Assembly: GCA_022822135.1 (NCBI GenBank)
Contig: JAJECH010000059.1
Span: forward strand, 1 to 64,000
Direction of reading: 5' to 3'
DNA length: 64,000 nucleotides
From: Pseudomonadales bacterium
GTDB taxonomy: Bacteria; Pseudomonadota; Gammaproteobacteria; Pseudomonadales; Azotimanducaceae
In this document: positions 1-9,201 of the stretch, piece by piece
Numbering within the stretch: position 1 is the stretch's first letter
Layout: each line of letters starts with the position of its first letter
Program-made: the position numbers and the translations under genes
Notes under the pieces: generated by a model
Database searches by the model: none
The model's input: only the letters and a program-made list of their open reading frames with translations
Told to the model about the DNA's origin: nothing

Positions 1-1
1 G

Positions 2-313
2 CTCCTTGATCAAGTTCGAGCGTTCGTAGGTACAGGCTCTTTGATCCCAGCCGAACTGCTATACAAACACCAACGAAAACGGTACGACCACGCCACTCTC
101 CGTGCGGGATTGCACAATCTACATGGTCTTCGCCACGGGTACGCGCAACGTCGCTACGTCAAACTTACGGGTTGGTACCCTCCTTCAGGAGGTGGTCCAA
201 AATTCAAGGACCTCACGAAGATTGAGCAGCAGATCGATCAGGAAGTACGACTAAAGATCAGTCGCGAGCTAGGTCACAACCGAATCGAAATAACGCACGT
301 GTATTTAGGCTAG
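2..313 (+). CDS. tyrosine recombinase (phage-type integrase), C-terminal part, cut by the window edge
   Basis: The frame is open from the first bases of the window, so this is the 3' end of a longer gene. The residues that survive fit the catalytic C-terminus of tyrosine recombinases: an H-x-x-R pair in HGLRHGYA, then LGHNRIEITHVYLG, which carries the LGH motif and a Tyr in the nucleophile position. Such enzymes cut and rejoin DNA at attachment sites and usually lie at one end of an integrated element. The stop is followed by a hairpin at 323-347. No attachment site can be placed because the rest of the element lies outside the window. A TTG at 41 is an internal codon rather than a convincing start. 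Confidence 0.7.
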   Translation, partial: LLDQVRAFVGTGSLIPAELLYKHQRKRYDHATLRAGLHNLHGLRHGYAQRRYVKLTGWYPPSGGGPKFKDLTKIEQQIDQEVRLKISRELGHNRIEITHVYLG

Positions 314-322
314 AACGAAACT

Positions 323-347
323 GGCTGACGCGCATATGACGTCAGCC
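323..347 (+). terminator. hairpin after the integrase gene
   Basis: GGCTGACG (323-330) pairs with CGTCAGCC (340-347) around a 9-base loop, ten bases after the integrase stop. No U-run follows, so it is only a possible terminator, lying between two converging genes. Confidence 0.35.
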
Positions 348-399
348 AACCGACAAATTCGTAGTGAAAAGTGAACGCGCCCCGAAAATCGGGAGCGTC

Positions 400-612
400 T
401 TATGAGGAGACCGGGAGTCCAGGCGGCGCTTGCGGCGGCTTTCTTGAGATTACGATGTGTTTGCTGCGGTTCTTCTCGTCCTGACCAGTTGCACCCGGTT
501 GAACTTTCTCGATTTTCTTTCCGGATTGAAGATACAGCTTGAGCTTGTCCTCAATTACATCCGCAGTCAATATCGTGTTGGTAATGGCTCGTGGGTTAGG
601 CCGTCGTGCCAT
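400..612 (-). CDS. small unknown protein, 70 aa
   Basis: I do not recognise this protein. It is basic at the N-terminus (MARRPNPRA), has a short predicted-helical middle (DVIEDKLKLYLQSGKK) and a Pro-rich tail, with no membrane segment and no signal peptide. It is kept as a gene because a near-ideal ribosome-binding site, TTTTTGGAGG, lies six bases before its ATG. It converges on the integrase at the left edge and may belong to the same element. The DNA-binding look of the N-terminus is only an impression. Confidence 0.5.
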   Translation of the reverse strand: MARRPNPRAITNTILTADVIEDKLKLYLQSGKKIEKVQPGATGQDEKNRSKHIVISRKPPQAPPGLPVSS

Positions 613-684
613 GAATTGCCTCCAAAAAGCGAGGAGATATTTTAAGGAATCTGTAGTCCAGCTGCTAACAATTAAGAAGCGAGC

Positions 685-719
685 AAGGCAAGCGACGGTC
701 CATAGCCGTCGCTTGCCTT
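685..719 (-). terminator. long perfect hairpin, terminator of the TonB receptor gene
   Basis: AAGGCAAGCGACGG (685-698) and its exact complement (706-719) form a 14-bp stem with a 7-base loop, 35 bp past the receptor stop. The U-tract is weak on both strands. Confidence 0.6.
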
Positions 720-753
720 CTCGTTCATCCGTTACGGTGTACTGTTCAGTCGA

Positions 754-3700
754 CTAGAAGTCGAATCGAATCCCAAGACGCATTTGGTATACGGACCGCG
801 TAGCGCTACTGAAACTTGCGTTATCAGCGTCGAAGTCTCGGAAACGATACACGCAAGATTCTGCGGTTACGCAGGCCGTCCGTGGCGCATCACCCTGCAA
901 CGCGGATGCACCGTCGACTCCATTCTCTGCAACGTCTGCCCTGGTCACCAAATCTGCTTGAATGATGTTAACCGCTCGGAATCGCGGACCGGTGTGAAAT
1001 ACGCCCCACTCGCTGTTCAAGAGGTTCAGCACATTCTCGATATCGAACACAATCTTCGCGCGACCATCATCCAAAAACCCTAAACCAGGTACTGGCGGTA
1101 GCTCCCATTGCAGTCTTAGGTCGATGATCGTTGATGGATCAGCATCGAAGCCGAAGGGGGCTTGGATACCCGACTTAATTCCGTTTTCTTCAACGTAGTT
1201 AAAGAAACCCGCAACATCGACTGACGATGCAAATACGACGAGTGGATCGTCTGCAGAGGTTGGAACGTAAAGCGGATCGTTGTCGTACGGTCCTTCACCT
1301 AAACCAGCGCGACCAAACAACGGATTACGCCAATGCACATCGAATACATAAGTGTATCGACTGCCAGTCGAACGTTGGGCGAATAGATCTAGGCGAGCCG
1401 TCGAACCACCGATTTCTCTTTCGTAGCCAAAACTGGCTTTGAGAGCCGATGTAATTTCGTATGGCGACTTGCGCGGTGATGGGTTATTGCGATCCAGCGC
1501 TTGAATATTGCGCCAGTTTGAGATCCCACGAGACGAAACGCCTTCGATCACGGTGTCGATATCCTGACGAGCATAGCTCAAATATGCATCAATGCCGTTG
1601 TCCCACGTCTTATTCCAGGCAACCGTGAGGATGTGACTCGAACCACCATCGTAGTTCGTCAATTGCGTCAAGTTACCGATATCTAGTGCATCGAGATCCG
1701 CGTATATCCGACGACCGTCAGGTGCTACGCCAAACGGTTTCGTTTCGGGGATTTCTGTGTGAGCAAGATTACGCCATCCGAAACCATATTTTGGCCGAGT
1801 ACCGAGATATTGAGCGGTTAGCACGCTGCCATCAAGAAAGTTTGACGATTGATATTCATACTCAGCACGCAGTGAAGCCTTCCAATCCGAAGGAACTCTG
1901 AAATCCGGGTCCAGTACATCGATTGGCGTGCCCTGAGAATTCGCAACTCGGTCCAATAACTCTTGAGGAATCTCCGTTGGATTAACGTTAGTCGCACGAC
2001 TTAGACGAGTGAAGGTGGTCGGTACTTGAAACACGTTCGAAGTCCATACCTTCGGGTCGCCACCGGAGAACAGACCGTAGCCGCCGCTGAACACCCATTG
2101 GTCTAGCGCGGTCGTACGGAAACTCAAGCGTGGCATGAACAACCGTTTACCGTCGATATTCCAGTCAGTGCGTTCGCCAAACCTACCGAATACTTCATTG
2201 CTAAACGCAGGATGGTCCGATTGCTGAAATTGTTCCAAGCGAGCGCCAAAAGTAACTTCGACCACGTCGTGAACCTGCCAAGTGTCCTGTACGAAGACGG
2301 TGTTTTTCGTGTATGCCCAAGCAGCGGCGCCATCAGCGGCCACATTACTTGGTACATTCACGTAGTCAAGACGTGCCATGCGATTAACAATCGCGTCGTA
2401 ACCGTTGAATACAAACCTGCCTGCTGATGCAGGGACAAACAGATTGAATAGATCAAAACGTTCGTGTTCGAACCCTACTTTGAGGATATGTCGATCGAGC
2501 AGATAGTCGCCGCTGAGGAAGAACTGACTTCGTGTGTCACTGTAGTCGTTAGCATGTCGAAAGCGATCACAACCTGCTAAGAGATCGACCTCATCGGTAA
2601 TCAAGCCAGCTAACGGCGTACCGACAACATCTTCCGCACTTATGTTGTTCAATTCAAGATGACCGACCCCAGGTCCGGCGCGGCAATTTTGACCGCGCGC
2701 AAAATCCTTGACGTTCAGGCGTGCGGTCGTCGAGAATCGATCATTCCAATCCGAAAAGACCTGCGCCGTAACCGACGTCAATTCAACTGGAAAATCGATC
2801 CAAGCGGACTCGAAGTCGTCTGCACCTGAGCTGGTGTTCCCTTCTTCGGTTCGCTGATACGTCAACGAGAGTCTCTGCGTATCGGTTACATTCCAGTCTA
2901 ACTTTGTCAGCAGGCGTTCGGTCGTTACTGGGGTAGCAGCTATTGAAGGTCGACTACCCGGGTCGAAGCCGTACGTATCCATGATGACTTCTCGAAGCGC
3001 ATCGAAGAAACCTGGTTGAATACCTGCGTTCTGGTCAAAATTGCTGAAGTCAACCGTCCGTGTCGACTCGTATTTATCGAGCGATAGGAGAACGAAGACC
3101 TCGTCTTCTACGATCGGTCCGCTGATCGTACCGCCGAATTCGTTCTCATCGAAGTCGCCAGGATTAAAACTTCGGTCGCCGTCATACTCGTCGCCAATAA
3201 GACCATCGTTCTTCATGTAACTGAAGACCGAACCGCTCCAGTCGTTGTCTCCAGATCGCGTCGTGATATTGACCAACCCCCCTGTGTAACCCGCGCCTTC
3301 AACCGAGTATTCGGACGCGACCAGGGAAATCGACTCAATGACATCAACGTTGATGGGCGAGCGATTAGTGGCATACGTGTTATCACTCAAGCCAAAGTCG
3401 TCCTGTTGCAACGAACCATCAATTGCTAATCCGTTGAACCGAGGATTGATTCCCGCAACGTTCAGTTGCCCCGTACCATCGGAATGAGCTAACGGGTCTT
3501 TTAGTAAGGTGCGCAGCGCATCACGTGTTACCGACGGTTGATTCGAAATATCCGAGGAGGTGTAAACCGAACCTACGCCATTGTTTAGATCTCGTTCTGA
3601 GATCACCCGAGAAGCAGTGACGACAACCTCTTCAACGTCAGCCGGCTGCAATTGGAGTACCAACGGTACTTGTGCACCAGCTGAAAAGTGCAAATCGCTT

Positions 3701-3987
3701 AGCTCAACTTTTCTGTATGCTGCCGATTCAACCGTAACGGTGTAAGGTCCACCTACGCGTAGCCCGCTTTGGTAGAACACGCCGTTTGCGTTCGTTGTTG
3801 CCACGGCAGTAGTGCCAGACGGCACGTGTCGAATCGTGATGGTTGCGTTAGCGACTGGGTTGTTTTCACCCGATTCGATTCGTCCGTTAATGCTCGAAGA
3901 CGTGCTCGACGCAACAACAGACATACTTGATAGGACGAGAACAGTAGTAATCGCCACGACCAGTCGAGAGAAGAAACTGGTTTTCAT
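754..3987 (-). CDS. TonB-dependent outer membrane receptor, Oar-like, with N-terminal carboxypeptidase-regulatory-like domain
   Basis: The protein has about 1077 residues when started at MKTSFFSRLVV, which gives a clean Sec signal peptide; an upstream ATG at 4029 would add 14 unlikely residues. After the signal comes a CarboxypepD_reg-like beta-sandwich (about residues 30-115, INGRIESGENNPVANATITI), then a TonB-box-like EEVVVTASR, a plug domain and a long beta-barrel ending in the aromatic C-terminus RLGIRFDF. This order is that of Oar-type receptors, which import or bind large substrates using energy from TonB-ExbBD. The substrate cannot be read from sequence. It is the last gene of a leftward block and ends in a strong hairpin. 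Confidence 0.9.
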   Translation of the reverse strand: MKTSFFSRLVVAITTVLVLSSMSVVASSTSSSINGRIESGENNPVANATITIRHVPSGTTAVATTNANGVFYQSGLRVGGPYTVTVESAAYRKVELSDLHFSAGAQVPLVLQLQPADVEEVVVTASRVISERDLNNGVGSVYTSSDISNQPSVTRDALRTLLKDPLAHSDGTGQLNVAGINPRFNGLAIDGSLQQDDFGLSDNTYATNRSPINVDVIESISLVASEYSVEGAGYTGGLVNITTRSGDNDWSGSVFSYMKNDGLIGDEYDGDRSFNPGDFDENEFGGTISGPIVEDEVFVLLSLDKYESTRTVDFSNFDQNAGIQPGFFDALREVIMDTYGFDPGSRPSIAATPVTTERLLTKLDWNVTDTQRLSLTYQRTEEGNTSSGADDFESAWIDFPVELTSVTAQVFSDWNDRFSTTARLNVKDFARGQNCRAGPGVGHLELNNISAEDVVGTPLAGLITDEVDLLAGCDRFRHANDYSDTRSQFFLSGDYLLDRHILKVGFEHERFDLFNLFVPASAGRFVFNGYDAIVNRMARLDYVNVPSNVAADGAAAWAYTKNTVFVQDTWQVHDVVEVTFGARLEQFQQSDHPAFSNEVFGRFGERTDWNIDGKRLFMPRLSFRTTALDQWVFSGGYGLFSGGDPKVWTSNVFQVPTTFTRLSRATNVNPTEIPQELLDRVANSQGTPIDVLDPDFRVPSDWKASLRAEYEYQSSNFLDGSVLTAQYLGTRPKYGFGWRNLAHTEIPETKPFGVAPDGRRIYADLDALDIGNLTQLTNYDGGSSHILTVAWNKTWDNGIDAYLSYARQDIDTVIEGVSSRGISNWRNIQALDRNNPSPRKSPYEITSALKASFGYEREIGGSTARLDLFAQRSTGSRYTYVFDVHWRNPLFGRAGLGEGPYDNDPLYVPTSADDPLVVFASSVDVAGFFNYVEENGIKSGIQAPFGFDADPSTIIDLRLQWELPPVPGLGFLDDGRAKIVFDIENVLNLLNSEWGVFHTGPRFRAVNIIQADLVTRADVAENGVDGASALQGDAPRTACVTAESCVYRFRDFDADNASFSSATRSVYQMRLGIRFDF

Positions 3988-4091
3988 CGGTTCGCTATGA
4001 CCCCCGCGTTGAAATGCCACACAGTACATTGTGTGGCGGAGTGTGAACTTCGTGTGACGAAGGGTTATCCGTCATTCGAAGCATTTCAGGT

Positions 4092-4412
4092 TCAGTCGGC
4101 CTCAAAAATCCTATCGGTCATGCGTGCCATATTGACATCATTGCGTGTGATGCCACCGGCCGAATGTGACCACCAATCAACTCTCGCTTCACCCCAAGTC
4201 AAGCTGATAAGTGGGTGGTGGTCTGCTGCCTCCGCAGCTTCACCGACTCTATTGGTGAAAGCTAATGCCTCCGCGAAATTTCCAAAAGAAAATTTCCGGG
4301 TGAGCCTCGATGCGTCACCAGTCGCATCAACCTCCCACTGTGGCAAATCCGCTTGGAGTTGCTCCAGTTCACTGGGAGAAAGTTGTTGGGCGTTCGGATC
4401 TGCTTTATCCAT
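4092..4412 (-). CDS. phhB: 4a-hydroxytetrahydrobiopterin dehydratase (pterin-4-alpha-carbinolamine dehydratase)
   Basis: The 106-residue length and the segment EAADHHPLISLTWGEARVDW, followed by THRNDV-like ITRNDVNMA, are characteristic of the PCD/DCoH family. The HH pair and the downstream conserved H of SHSAGGIT are the active-site histidines. The enzyme dehydrates 4a-hydroxy-tetrahydropterin so that the pterin cofactor of aromatic amino acid hydroxylases can be recycled. No phenylalanine hydroxylase is in the window. The gene overlaps the symporter gene upstream by 8 bp and has GGAAG before its ATG, so it is probably co-transcribed with it. Confidence 0.92.
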   Translation of the reverse strand: MDKADPNAQQLSPSELEQLQADLPQWEVDATGDASRLTRKFSFGNFAEALAFTNRVGEAAEAADHHPLISLTWGEARVDWWSHSAGGITRNDVNMARMTDRIFEAD

Positions 4413-6174
4413 GACTCACTTCCGGTCGAACGACACGTGGTGTTCGCAGGTTGTGTACCAAGTCGACAACCTCTTGTCGTGGCGCTTTCGTGCAGTAGCT
4501 AACTACCAGCGTTACTGCGAAGTTTAACAAGGCGCCCAACACACCGATGCCTTCGGGCGAGATTCCGAATAACCAGTTCTCGGAAACGTTCTCAAACATT
4601 GGCGAAAACAACATACCTTTAAATGCATTAATGTAAAGCGTCGTGAATACCAAACCACTCAACATGCCACAAATCGCGCCGATCCCGTTGACACGAACAC
4701 TGAAAATACCAAGCAATATGACTGGGAACAGACTCGCGGCAGCGATCCCAAACGCGAATGCAACGACCTCAGCAACGAATGCTGGCAGGTCGAATCCCAA
4801 GTAACCAGCAAAGCAGATCGCGACAGCTGCACAGATACGTCCGACAATCAACTCATTGCGATCGGACATGTTGCGATTGAACACGCTCTTGACCAAGTCA
4901 TGCGAAACGGCCGCAGAGATCACTAATAACAATCCCGCTGCTGTCGACAATGCGGCGGCGATGGCACCCGCCGCAATGAACGCCACAACCCAGTCAGGCA
5001 ATCCGGCGATCTCCGGATTCGCAAGCACCAAGATGTCACGATCAATTGTTAGCTCGTTGCCTTCCCAACCATACGATTCGGCAACCGATGCAAATTGTTC
5101 ATTGGAATCGTTGTAGTACTGAATGCGTCCGTCCTGGTTTTTATCGTCGAACTTGATGAGACCAGTTTCTTCCCACGTTTTGAACCACTGTGGCCGTTCG
5201 TCATACTGTAGATTCGCGGTCGGCGCACCGACTTCGCCCGTCTGAATCGTCGCAGTTAGATTCCATCTAGCGAGTGATCCGACGGCAGGTGCGGTCGTGT
5301 ATAGGATCGCGATAAACAGCAAAGCGTAGCCTGCCGAAATACGGGCGTCTCGTACACGTGGCACCGTGAAGAAACGAACAATGACATGAGGTAATCCGGC
5401 AGTCCCAATCATCAGTGCCATTGTGATGAAGAAGACGTCGGTCATGCTCTTCGAGCCGTCGGTATACGACGCGAAACCTAGTTCGGTGACGACCTGATCC
5501 AAACGAGTCAGTAAATAGCCTGACCCATCTGCTAACTCGCTTCCAAATCCAAGTTGTGGAATCGGAATGTTGGTGACCTGAAAGGTGATAAAGACTGCCG
5601 GTAAGGTATAGGCAAAAATCATCACACAGTATTGAGCAACCTGTGTGTAGGTGATGCCTTTCATTCCGCCGAATACGGCATACACGAACACAATCCCCAT
5701 ACCTGTCAATAACCCGACGGTTACGTCGACGTTTAGGAAACGAGCAAACACGATGCCGACGCCGCGCATTTGCCCAGCGACATACGTGAACGAAATCACG
5801 ATCAGACAGACTACAGCTACCGTTCGTGCGATCTGCGAGTCGTAGCGATCGCCAATAAACTCTGGTACCGTGTACTTTCCAAATTTCCGTAGATAAGGGG
5901 CAAGCAGCAGCGCAAGAATGACGTAGCCGCCAGTCCATCCCATTAAGTAGACCGAACCGTCGTAACCTAGAAACGCAATCAAGCCAGCCATCGATATGAA
6001 CGATGCGGCGGACATCCAATCCGCAGCCGTTGCCATACCGTTCGCTACTGGCGAAACGTGTTTACCGGCTACATAGAAGTCACTCGTGGAATTAGCCTTC
6101 GAATAAATCGCGAGACCGATGTAGAGAAGAAAGCTACCGCCAACTACAAAATAAATCAGTAACTGTTGACTCAT
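4405..6174 (-). CDS. sodium:solute symporter, large subunit of the two-component type
   Basis: A 589-residue polytopic membrane protein of the SSS family, resembling the acetate/ActP branch (TAADWMSAASFISMAGLIAF, GYDGSVYLMGWTGGY, GTAGLPHVIVRFFTVP). A hydrophilic insertion of about 80 residues, around residues 305-385, includes a DDKNQDGRIQYYND stretch that looks like a calcium-binding EF-hand loop (D-x-N-x-D-G-x-I). The partner gene upstream encodes the DUF4212 small subunit, with which members of this branch occur as a pair. The likely substrate is a small organic acid imported with Na+, but the sequence does not prove it. It overlaps both neighbours, which indicates one operon. Confidence 0.9.
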   Translation of the reverse strand: MSQQLLIYFVVGGSFLLYIGLAIYSKANSTSDFYVAGKHVSPVANGMATAADWMSAASFISMAGLIAFLGYDGSVYLMGWTGGYVILALLLAPYLRKFGKYTVPEFIGDRYDSQIARTVAVVCLIVISFTYVAGQMRGVGIVFARFLNVDVTVGLLTGMGIVFVYAVFGGMKGITYTQVAQYCVMIFAYTLPAVFITFQVTNIPIPQLGFGSELADGSGYLLTRLDQVVTELGFASYTDGSKSMTDVFFITMALMIGTAGLPHVIVRFFTVPRVRDARISAGYALLFIAILYTTAPAVGSLARWNLTATIQTGEVGAPTANLQYDERPQWFKTWEETGLIKFDDKNQDGRIQYYNDSNEQFASVAESYGWEGNELTIDRDILVLANPEIAGLPDWVVAFIAAGAIAAALSTAAGLLLVISAAVSHDLVKSVFNRNMSDRNELIVGRICAAVAICFAGYLGFDLPAFVAEVVAFAFGIAAASLFPVILLGIFSVRVNGIGAICGMLSGLVFTTLYINAFKGMLFSPMFENVSENWLFGISPEGIGVLGALLNFAVTLVVSYCTKAPRQEVVDLVHNLRTPRVVRPEVSHG

Positions 6175-6422
6175 TCTTCTTCGTCGACGTCGTGAGTGCG
6201 GTCAAGTCGATTCGCGAGTACCGCATAAACGAAGATCAGCACAACAAAGACAACGATGCTTCCCTGTTGCGCAAACCAGAAACCGAGTTTGAACCCACCA
6301 ATCTGAATCTGATTGAGGACATCGACAAACAGTATGCCGCACCCGAAAGACACGATAAACCAAATACTCAGGAGGATACCAACCAAGCGCAAATTCGCGA
6401 GCCAGTACTGGCGATGTTTCAT
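6171..6422 (-). CDS. DUF4212 small subunit of sodium/solute symporter
   Basis: An 83-residue protein with two hydrophobic segments (about residues 10-35 and 48-70) separated by the short GGFKLGFWFAQQGS loop typical of DUF4212. These proteins are found directly before SSS-type symporter genes and are regarded as their accessory subunit. The stop overlaps the symporter start by 4 bp, and the gene begins 1 bp after the end of the MsrQ-like gene, so all three should be translated from one message. Confidence 0.9.
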   Translation of the reverse strand: MKHRQYWLANLRLVGILLSIWFIVSFGCGILFVDVLNQIQIGGFKLGFWFAQQGSIVVFVVLIFVYAVLANRLDRTHDVDEEE

Positions 6423-6423
6423 C

Positions 6424-7059
6424 CTATGTCACTGCCTTGGCGGTCTGCTTTCGCTTGCGAGTTCGCATTGTATGAACGATTCGCTCTATGAAGAGTAGGA
6501 TGAGGATTGCTCCATAGATCGCGGATTCCTCGAAGGTTGCCCTTTCAAGCCAAAATAGATGAATCCATGCTGCGATCGCTGCAACGTAAACGAGTCGATG
6601 TAATCGATTCCAATTCTGGCGCAATCTGCGACGCCAACCTCGGGTTGAGGTGATCGCCAGAGGGATCAACGAAGACAAAGCACTCAGTCCCGCGATGATG
6701 TAGGGACGCTCAACAAAATCGTCCAAGATCACCATCAAATCAACTCGCGCTAGCAGTAGAACGTAACTGGTCACGTGCAGGCAGACCATCGCAAACGTCC
6801 ACAGTCCGGCCATCCGCCGGAATTGGATCAGGATAGGTTGACGCGTAAGTCGTGCGATAGACGATATAAAGAGCGTAAACCAGAGAAGCCGTATCGACCA
6901 AATCCCGAGATGATCGACGATCGCGTCCTCTGGGTCAGCACCGAGCCCTAGCGTCGGAGTCGCTAATTCGATGCGGATGTCATTGATCAGAAGCGCAAGT
7001 GGAATTGCGAGAACACACCAGAACACGACCTTGGTAAGTCTGAATCTAGGGAGTTTCAC
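6424..7059 (-). CDS. msrQ: MsrQ-like heme-binding membrane protein (YedZ / ferric reductase-like transmembrane family)
   Basis: A 211-residue protein with about six membrane segments. It shows family marks of MsrQ: GADPEDAI near the N-terminus, RRMAGLWTFAMVCLHVTSY with a heme-ligand His, RPYIIAGLSAL, and TSTRGWRRRLRQNWNRLHRLVY with a further His. MsrQ passes electrons from the quinone pool or flavin reductase to the periplasmic methionine sulfoxide reductase MsrP. No msrP gene lies beside it here. Instead it is followed 1 bp later by the DUF4212/symporter pair. The family call is good; the partner is unknown. Confidence 0.8.
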   Translation of the reverse strand: MKLPRFRLTKVVFWCVLAIPLALLINDIRIELATPTLGLGADPEDAIVDHLGIWSIRLLWFTLFISSIARLTRQPILIQFRRMAGLWTFAMVCLHVTSYVLLLARVDLMVILDDFVERPYIIAGLSALSSLIPLAITSTRGWRRRLRQNWNRLHRLVYVAAIAAWIHLFWLERATFEESAIYGAILILLFIERIVHTMRTRKRKQTAKAVT

Positions 7060-7127
7060 TCGACGATGCTGCTCATCCTCTGCAACTCGGCGCGTGTTGT
7101 TCGAGAATACAACGATTCTCTCGGGCG

Positions 7128-8252
7128 CTAGGCTGCGAGTTTCGGCTCGATAACCCCAAGTTCGATTGAAGTTTCCACCACGGCACGAATCGTGTCATCA
7201 ACGGGACGTATGGTCGCACCGAGAATTTCTTTAGCCTTCTTGCAATCGTTCACCGCAGTGGGTACAGCAGGTTTACCGTCTGAATCCGGGTCGTCTTCAC
7301 GACTTGGTACGGGTTGCGGACGCGCTAATTGAAACGACGGAAAGTACTCGTGAATGATCCCACGGACTTCCTCACTGAATAACAGAGTCGAGCGACCGCC
7401 GGACCCATGCATTAGATAACGAGGTCCGCCTTTGGTCGTCGAGTGGTCAATCTCGATTTCCGCTGCCAGTCGATGCGCTTTGACGAGATCTCGAACATCG
7501 ATGATGTTGTAGTACATGTCATATGGAGACGGCCAATTTGGACCTTCATTGTTCGCCATCCGCCCAATCTGTTCGATCCACTGCCCGACTTGCGCCTTAA
7601 ACAAAACCGGTCCGCAGATCATCGCTGGACACATGGTCACGGCATCCCAACGCCCACCACTATCTACTCCAGCTTGAGTGATGAGCTGCTCGGTTTCAAC
7701 TTTGCTGCGTGCATATGAGTTTGCCGGATGCTGCCAACGTTGTTCATCGACGCCGTCTGACGCCCAATCGTCCTCTGTCCATTCATAGCCAGGTGTTACC
7801 GTCGTGGCTCGACGACCCGCTACTGCCGCCATCGAGCTTGTATACACCAATCGTCGAACTGATGTCGTGCGATTAATCGAATCGATGACGTTTTGCGTGC
7901 CTTTCAAGCCACCATCGTAAATGTCGGTCGGCACATCACCAGAGCCCAGCGGTTGGGACTTGCCGTCTGCGGAATTACCAAGAACCGCGGCGACGTGAAA
8001 TACGGCACTACAGCCAGCAAACGCGTCGTCGTAAGAACCTTCGATGAATAAGTCGCAGCCGTCAATGATTTCAACGTTACGTAACGAAGATAGGTAACTC
8101 ACCGCATCTTGACCGCGCCAGCTGTTTGCATCGCGGATACACGCACGAACTTGATAGCCATGCAGAGCTAACTCGCGAACCATGTGGCCACCGGTAAAGC
8201 CCGAACAGCCAGTAACAGCTACGGGTCCTAATGATTGACTAATTGCTGGCAT
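7128..8252 (-). CDS. NAD-dependent epimerase/dehydratase (extended SDR, dihydroflavonol-reductase-like)
   Basis: The 374-residue protein opens with VAVTGCSGFTGGHMVREL, the T-G-x-x-G-x-x-G nucleotide-binding turn of extended short-chain dehydrogenases. A Tyr-x3-Lys pair follows in NSYARSKVETEQL, and YTSSMAAV supplies the catalytic Ser region. The C-terminal part (PRYLMHGSGGRSTLLFSEEV) is like that of dihydroflavonol/cinnamoyl-CoA reductase relatives. The substrate is probably a ketone or sugar derivative and cannot be named. AAGGA lies six bases before the ATG. It follows two PhyH dioxygenase genes on the same strand with a 67-bp gap. Confidence 0.85.
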   Translation of the reverse strand: MPAISQSLGPVAVTGCSGFTGGHMVRELALHGYQVRACIRDANSWRGQDAVSYLSSLRNVEIIDGCDLFIEGSYDDAFAGCSAVFHVAAVLGNSADGKSQPLGSGDVPTDIYDGGLKGTQNVIDSINRTTSVRRLVYTSSMAAVAGRRATTVTPGYEWTEDDWASDGVDEQRWQHPANSYARSKVETEQLITQAGVDSGGRWDAVTMCPAMICGPVLFKAQVGQWIEQIGRMANNEGPNWPSPYDMYYNIIDVRDLVKAHRLAAEIEIDHSTTKGGPRYLMHGSGGRSTLLFSEEVRGIIHEYFPSFQLARPQPVPSREDDPDSDGKPAVPTAVNDCKKAKEILGATIRPVDDTIRAVVETSIELGVIEPKLAA

Positions 8253-8319
8253 AGCATTCCTTAGAGCTCAGAGTTCAGATTGATGTGTGGTTTAGGAGAA
8301 TCGAATTTTGGATTCGGTA

Positions 8320-9201
8320 TTACGTGTCGGCAGATTGTTCAGCTTCGTTTCTGTAGTCAGCGTACCAGTCTTCTGCAAGCTTTGCCGATTCGTGAACATA
8401 GACGTCGTCGTTAATCACGTCAATCGGATCGCGACCGTCGACACCTAAACCAAACCGGTGATAACCTAACAACCGCTGCAATTTCTCGGGCATTTTGCGT
8501 ACTTCTTCACGCGGAACAGACACCAATTGGATTTCTTGAGGTCGAAGATACGCGACTTGATGACTCATGAAAAAGCCGAGTCGCTCCCGATCTTTCGATA
8601 CGTTGGCACCACCGCCATGCCACAACGCGCCTTCCCACATCAACATCGTGCCGGATTTCATTTCAACTTGCAACGTGTCAATCGATTGATCCGGACGTCT
8701 GTCATACCACCGGTGGCTGTAAGGCACGATGTGCGTAGCACCGTTCTCAATTTCAAAATCGTCCAATGCGATCAGTGCATTGCATACGAAACTTGGATGC
8801 GGTCTCGGAATCGGCCACAAACCATCATCCTGATGAAGGTACTGTCTAGTTTCACCGGGCAGAACATTAAATAAAGTCGTGACGTTGATCTGTGTTCTGG
8901 GTCCTAGTACACCTTCAACGAGTGCTCGTACTCGCTTGTCGAGAAACAGATAGTCAACTGCTCGTGTCTTAGCAAGGAGATTGTGCGCACGCCAGGTCCT
9001 GCCTGTTTGGGTACCAATAGCACGCATTTCGGTGATATGGACCTCGGACATGAACGCTTCGCGAATCTTCTCGACTTCCGCGGACGAGATGAAATCTTCA
9101 ACGATCGTGTAACCCTGATCCATAATCTGATCAACGCGCTCCGGAATGTTGAGACCAGCGATGATCTGTGGTCCTTCACGTTCTTGCTCAGGTTGTTTCA
9201 T
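8320..9201 (-). CDS. phytanoyl-CoA dioxygenase (PhyH) family protein
   Basis: A 293-residue non-heme Fe(II)/2-oxoglutarate oxygenase. The metal triad is visible as HQD (in YLHQDDGLWPI) and the distal His in LWHGGGAN. An Arg for 2-oxoglutarate binding follows in DRERLGFF. The family hydroxylates lipids, halogenated or small natural products; the substrate here is not known. The ATG overlaps the stop of the upstream PhyH gene by 4 bp (ATGA), so the pair is translationally coupled and may act in one pathway with the epimerase downstream. Confidence 0.9.
   Translation of the reverse strand: MKQPEQEREGPQIIAGLNIPERVDQIMDQGYTIVEDFISSAEVEKIREAFMSEVHITEMRAIGTQTGRTWRAHNLLAKTRAVDYLFLDKRVRALVEGVLGPRTQINVTTLFNVLPGETRQYLHQDDGLWPIPRPHPSFVCNALIALDDFEIENGATHIVPYSHRWYDRRPDQSIDTLQVEMKSGTMLMWEGALWHGGGANVSKDRERLGFFMSHQVAYLRPQEIQLVSVPREEVRKMPEKLQRLLGYHRFGLGVDGRDPIDVINDDVYVHESAKLAEDWYADYRNEAEQSADT

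Noticed and set aside
5267-6019. 250-codon frame on the minus strand inside the symporter gene
   Set aside because: It lies in another phase of a well-recognised symporter and its translation is rich in R, C and H without any family pattern.
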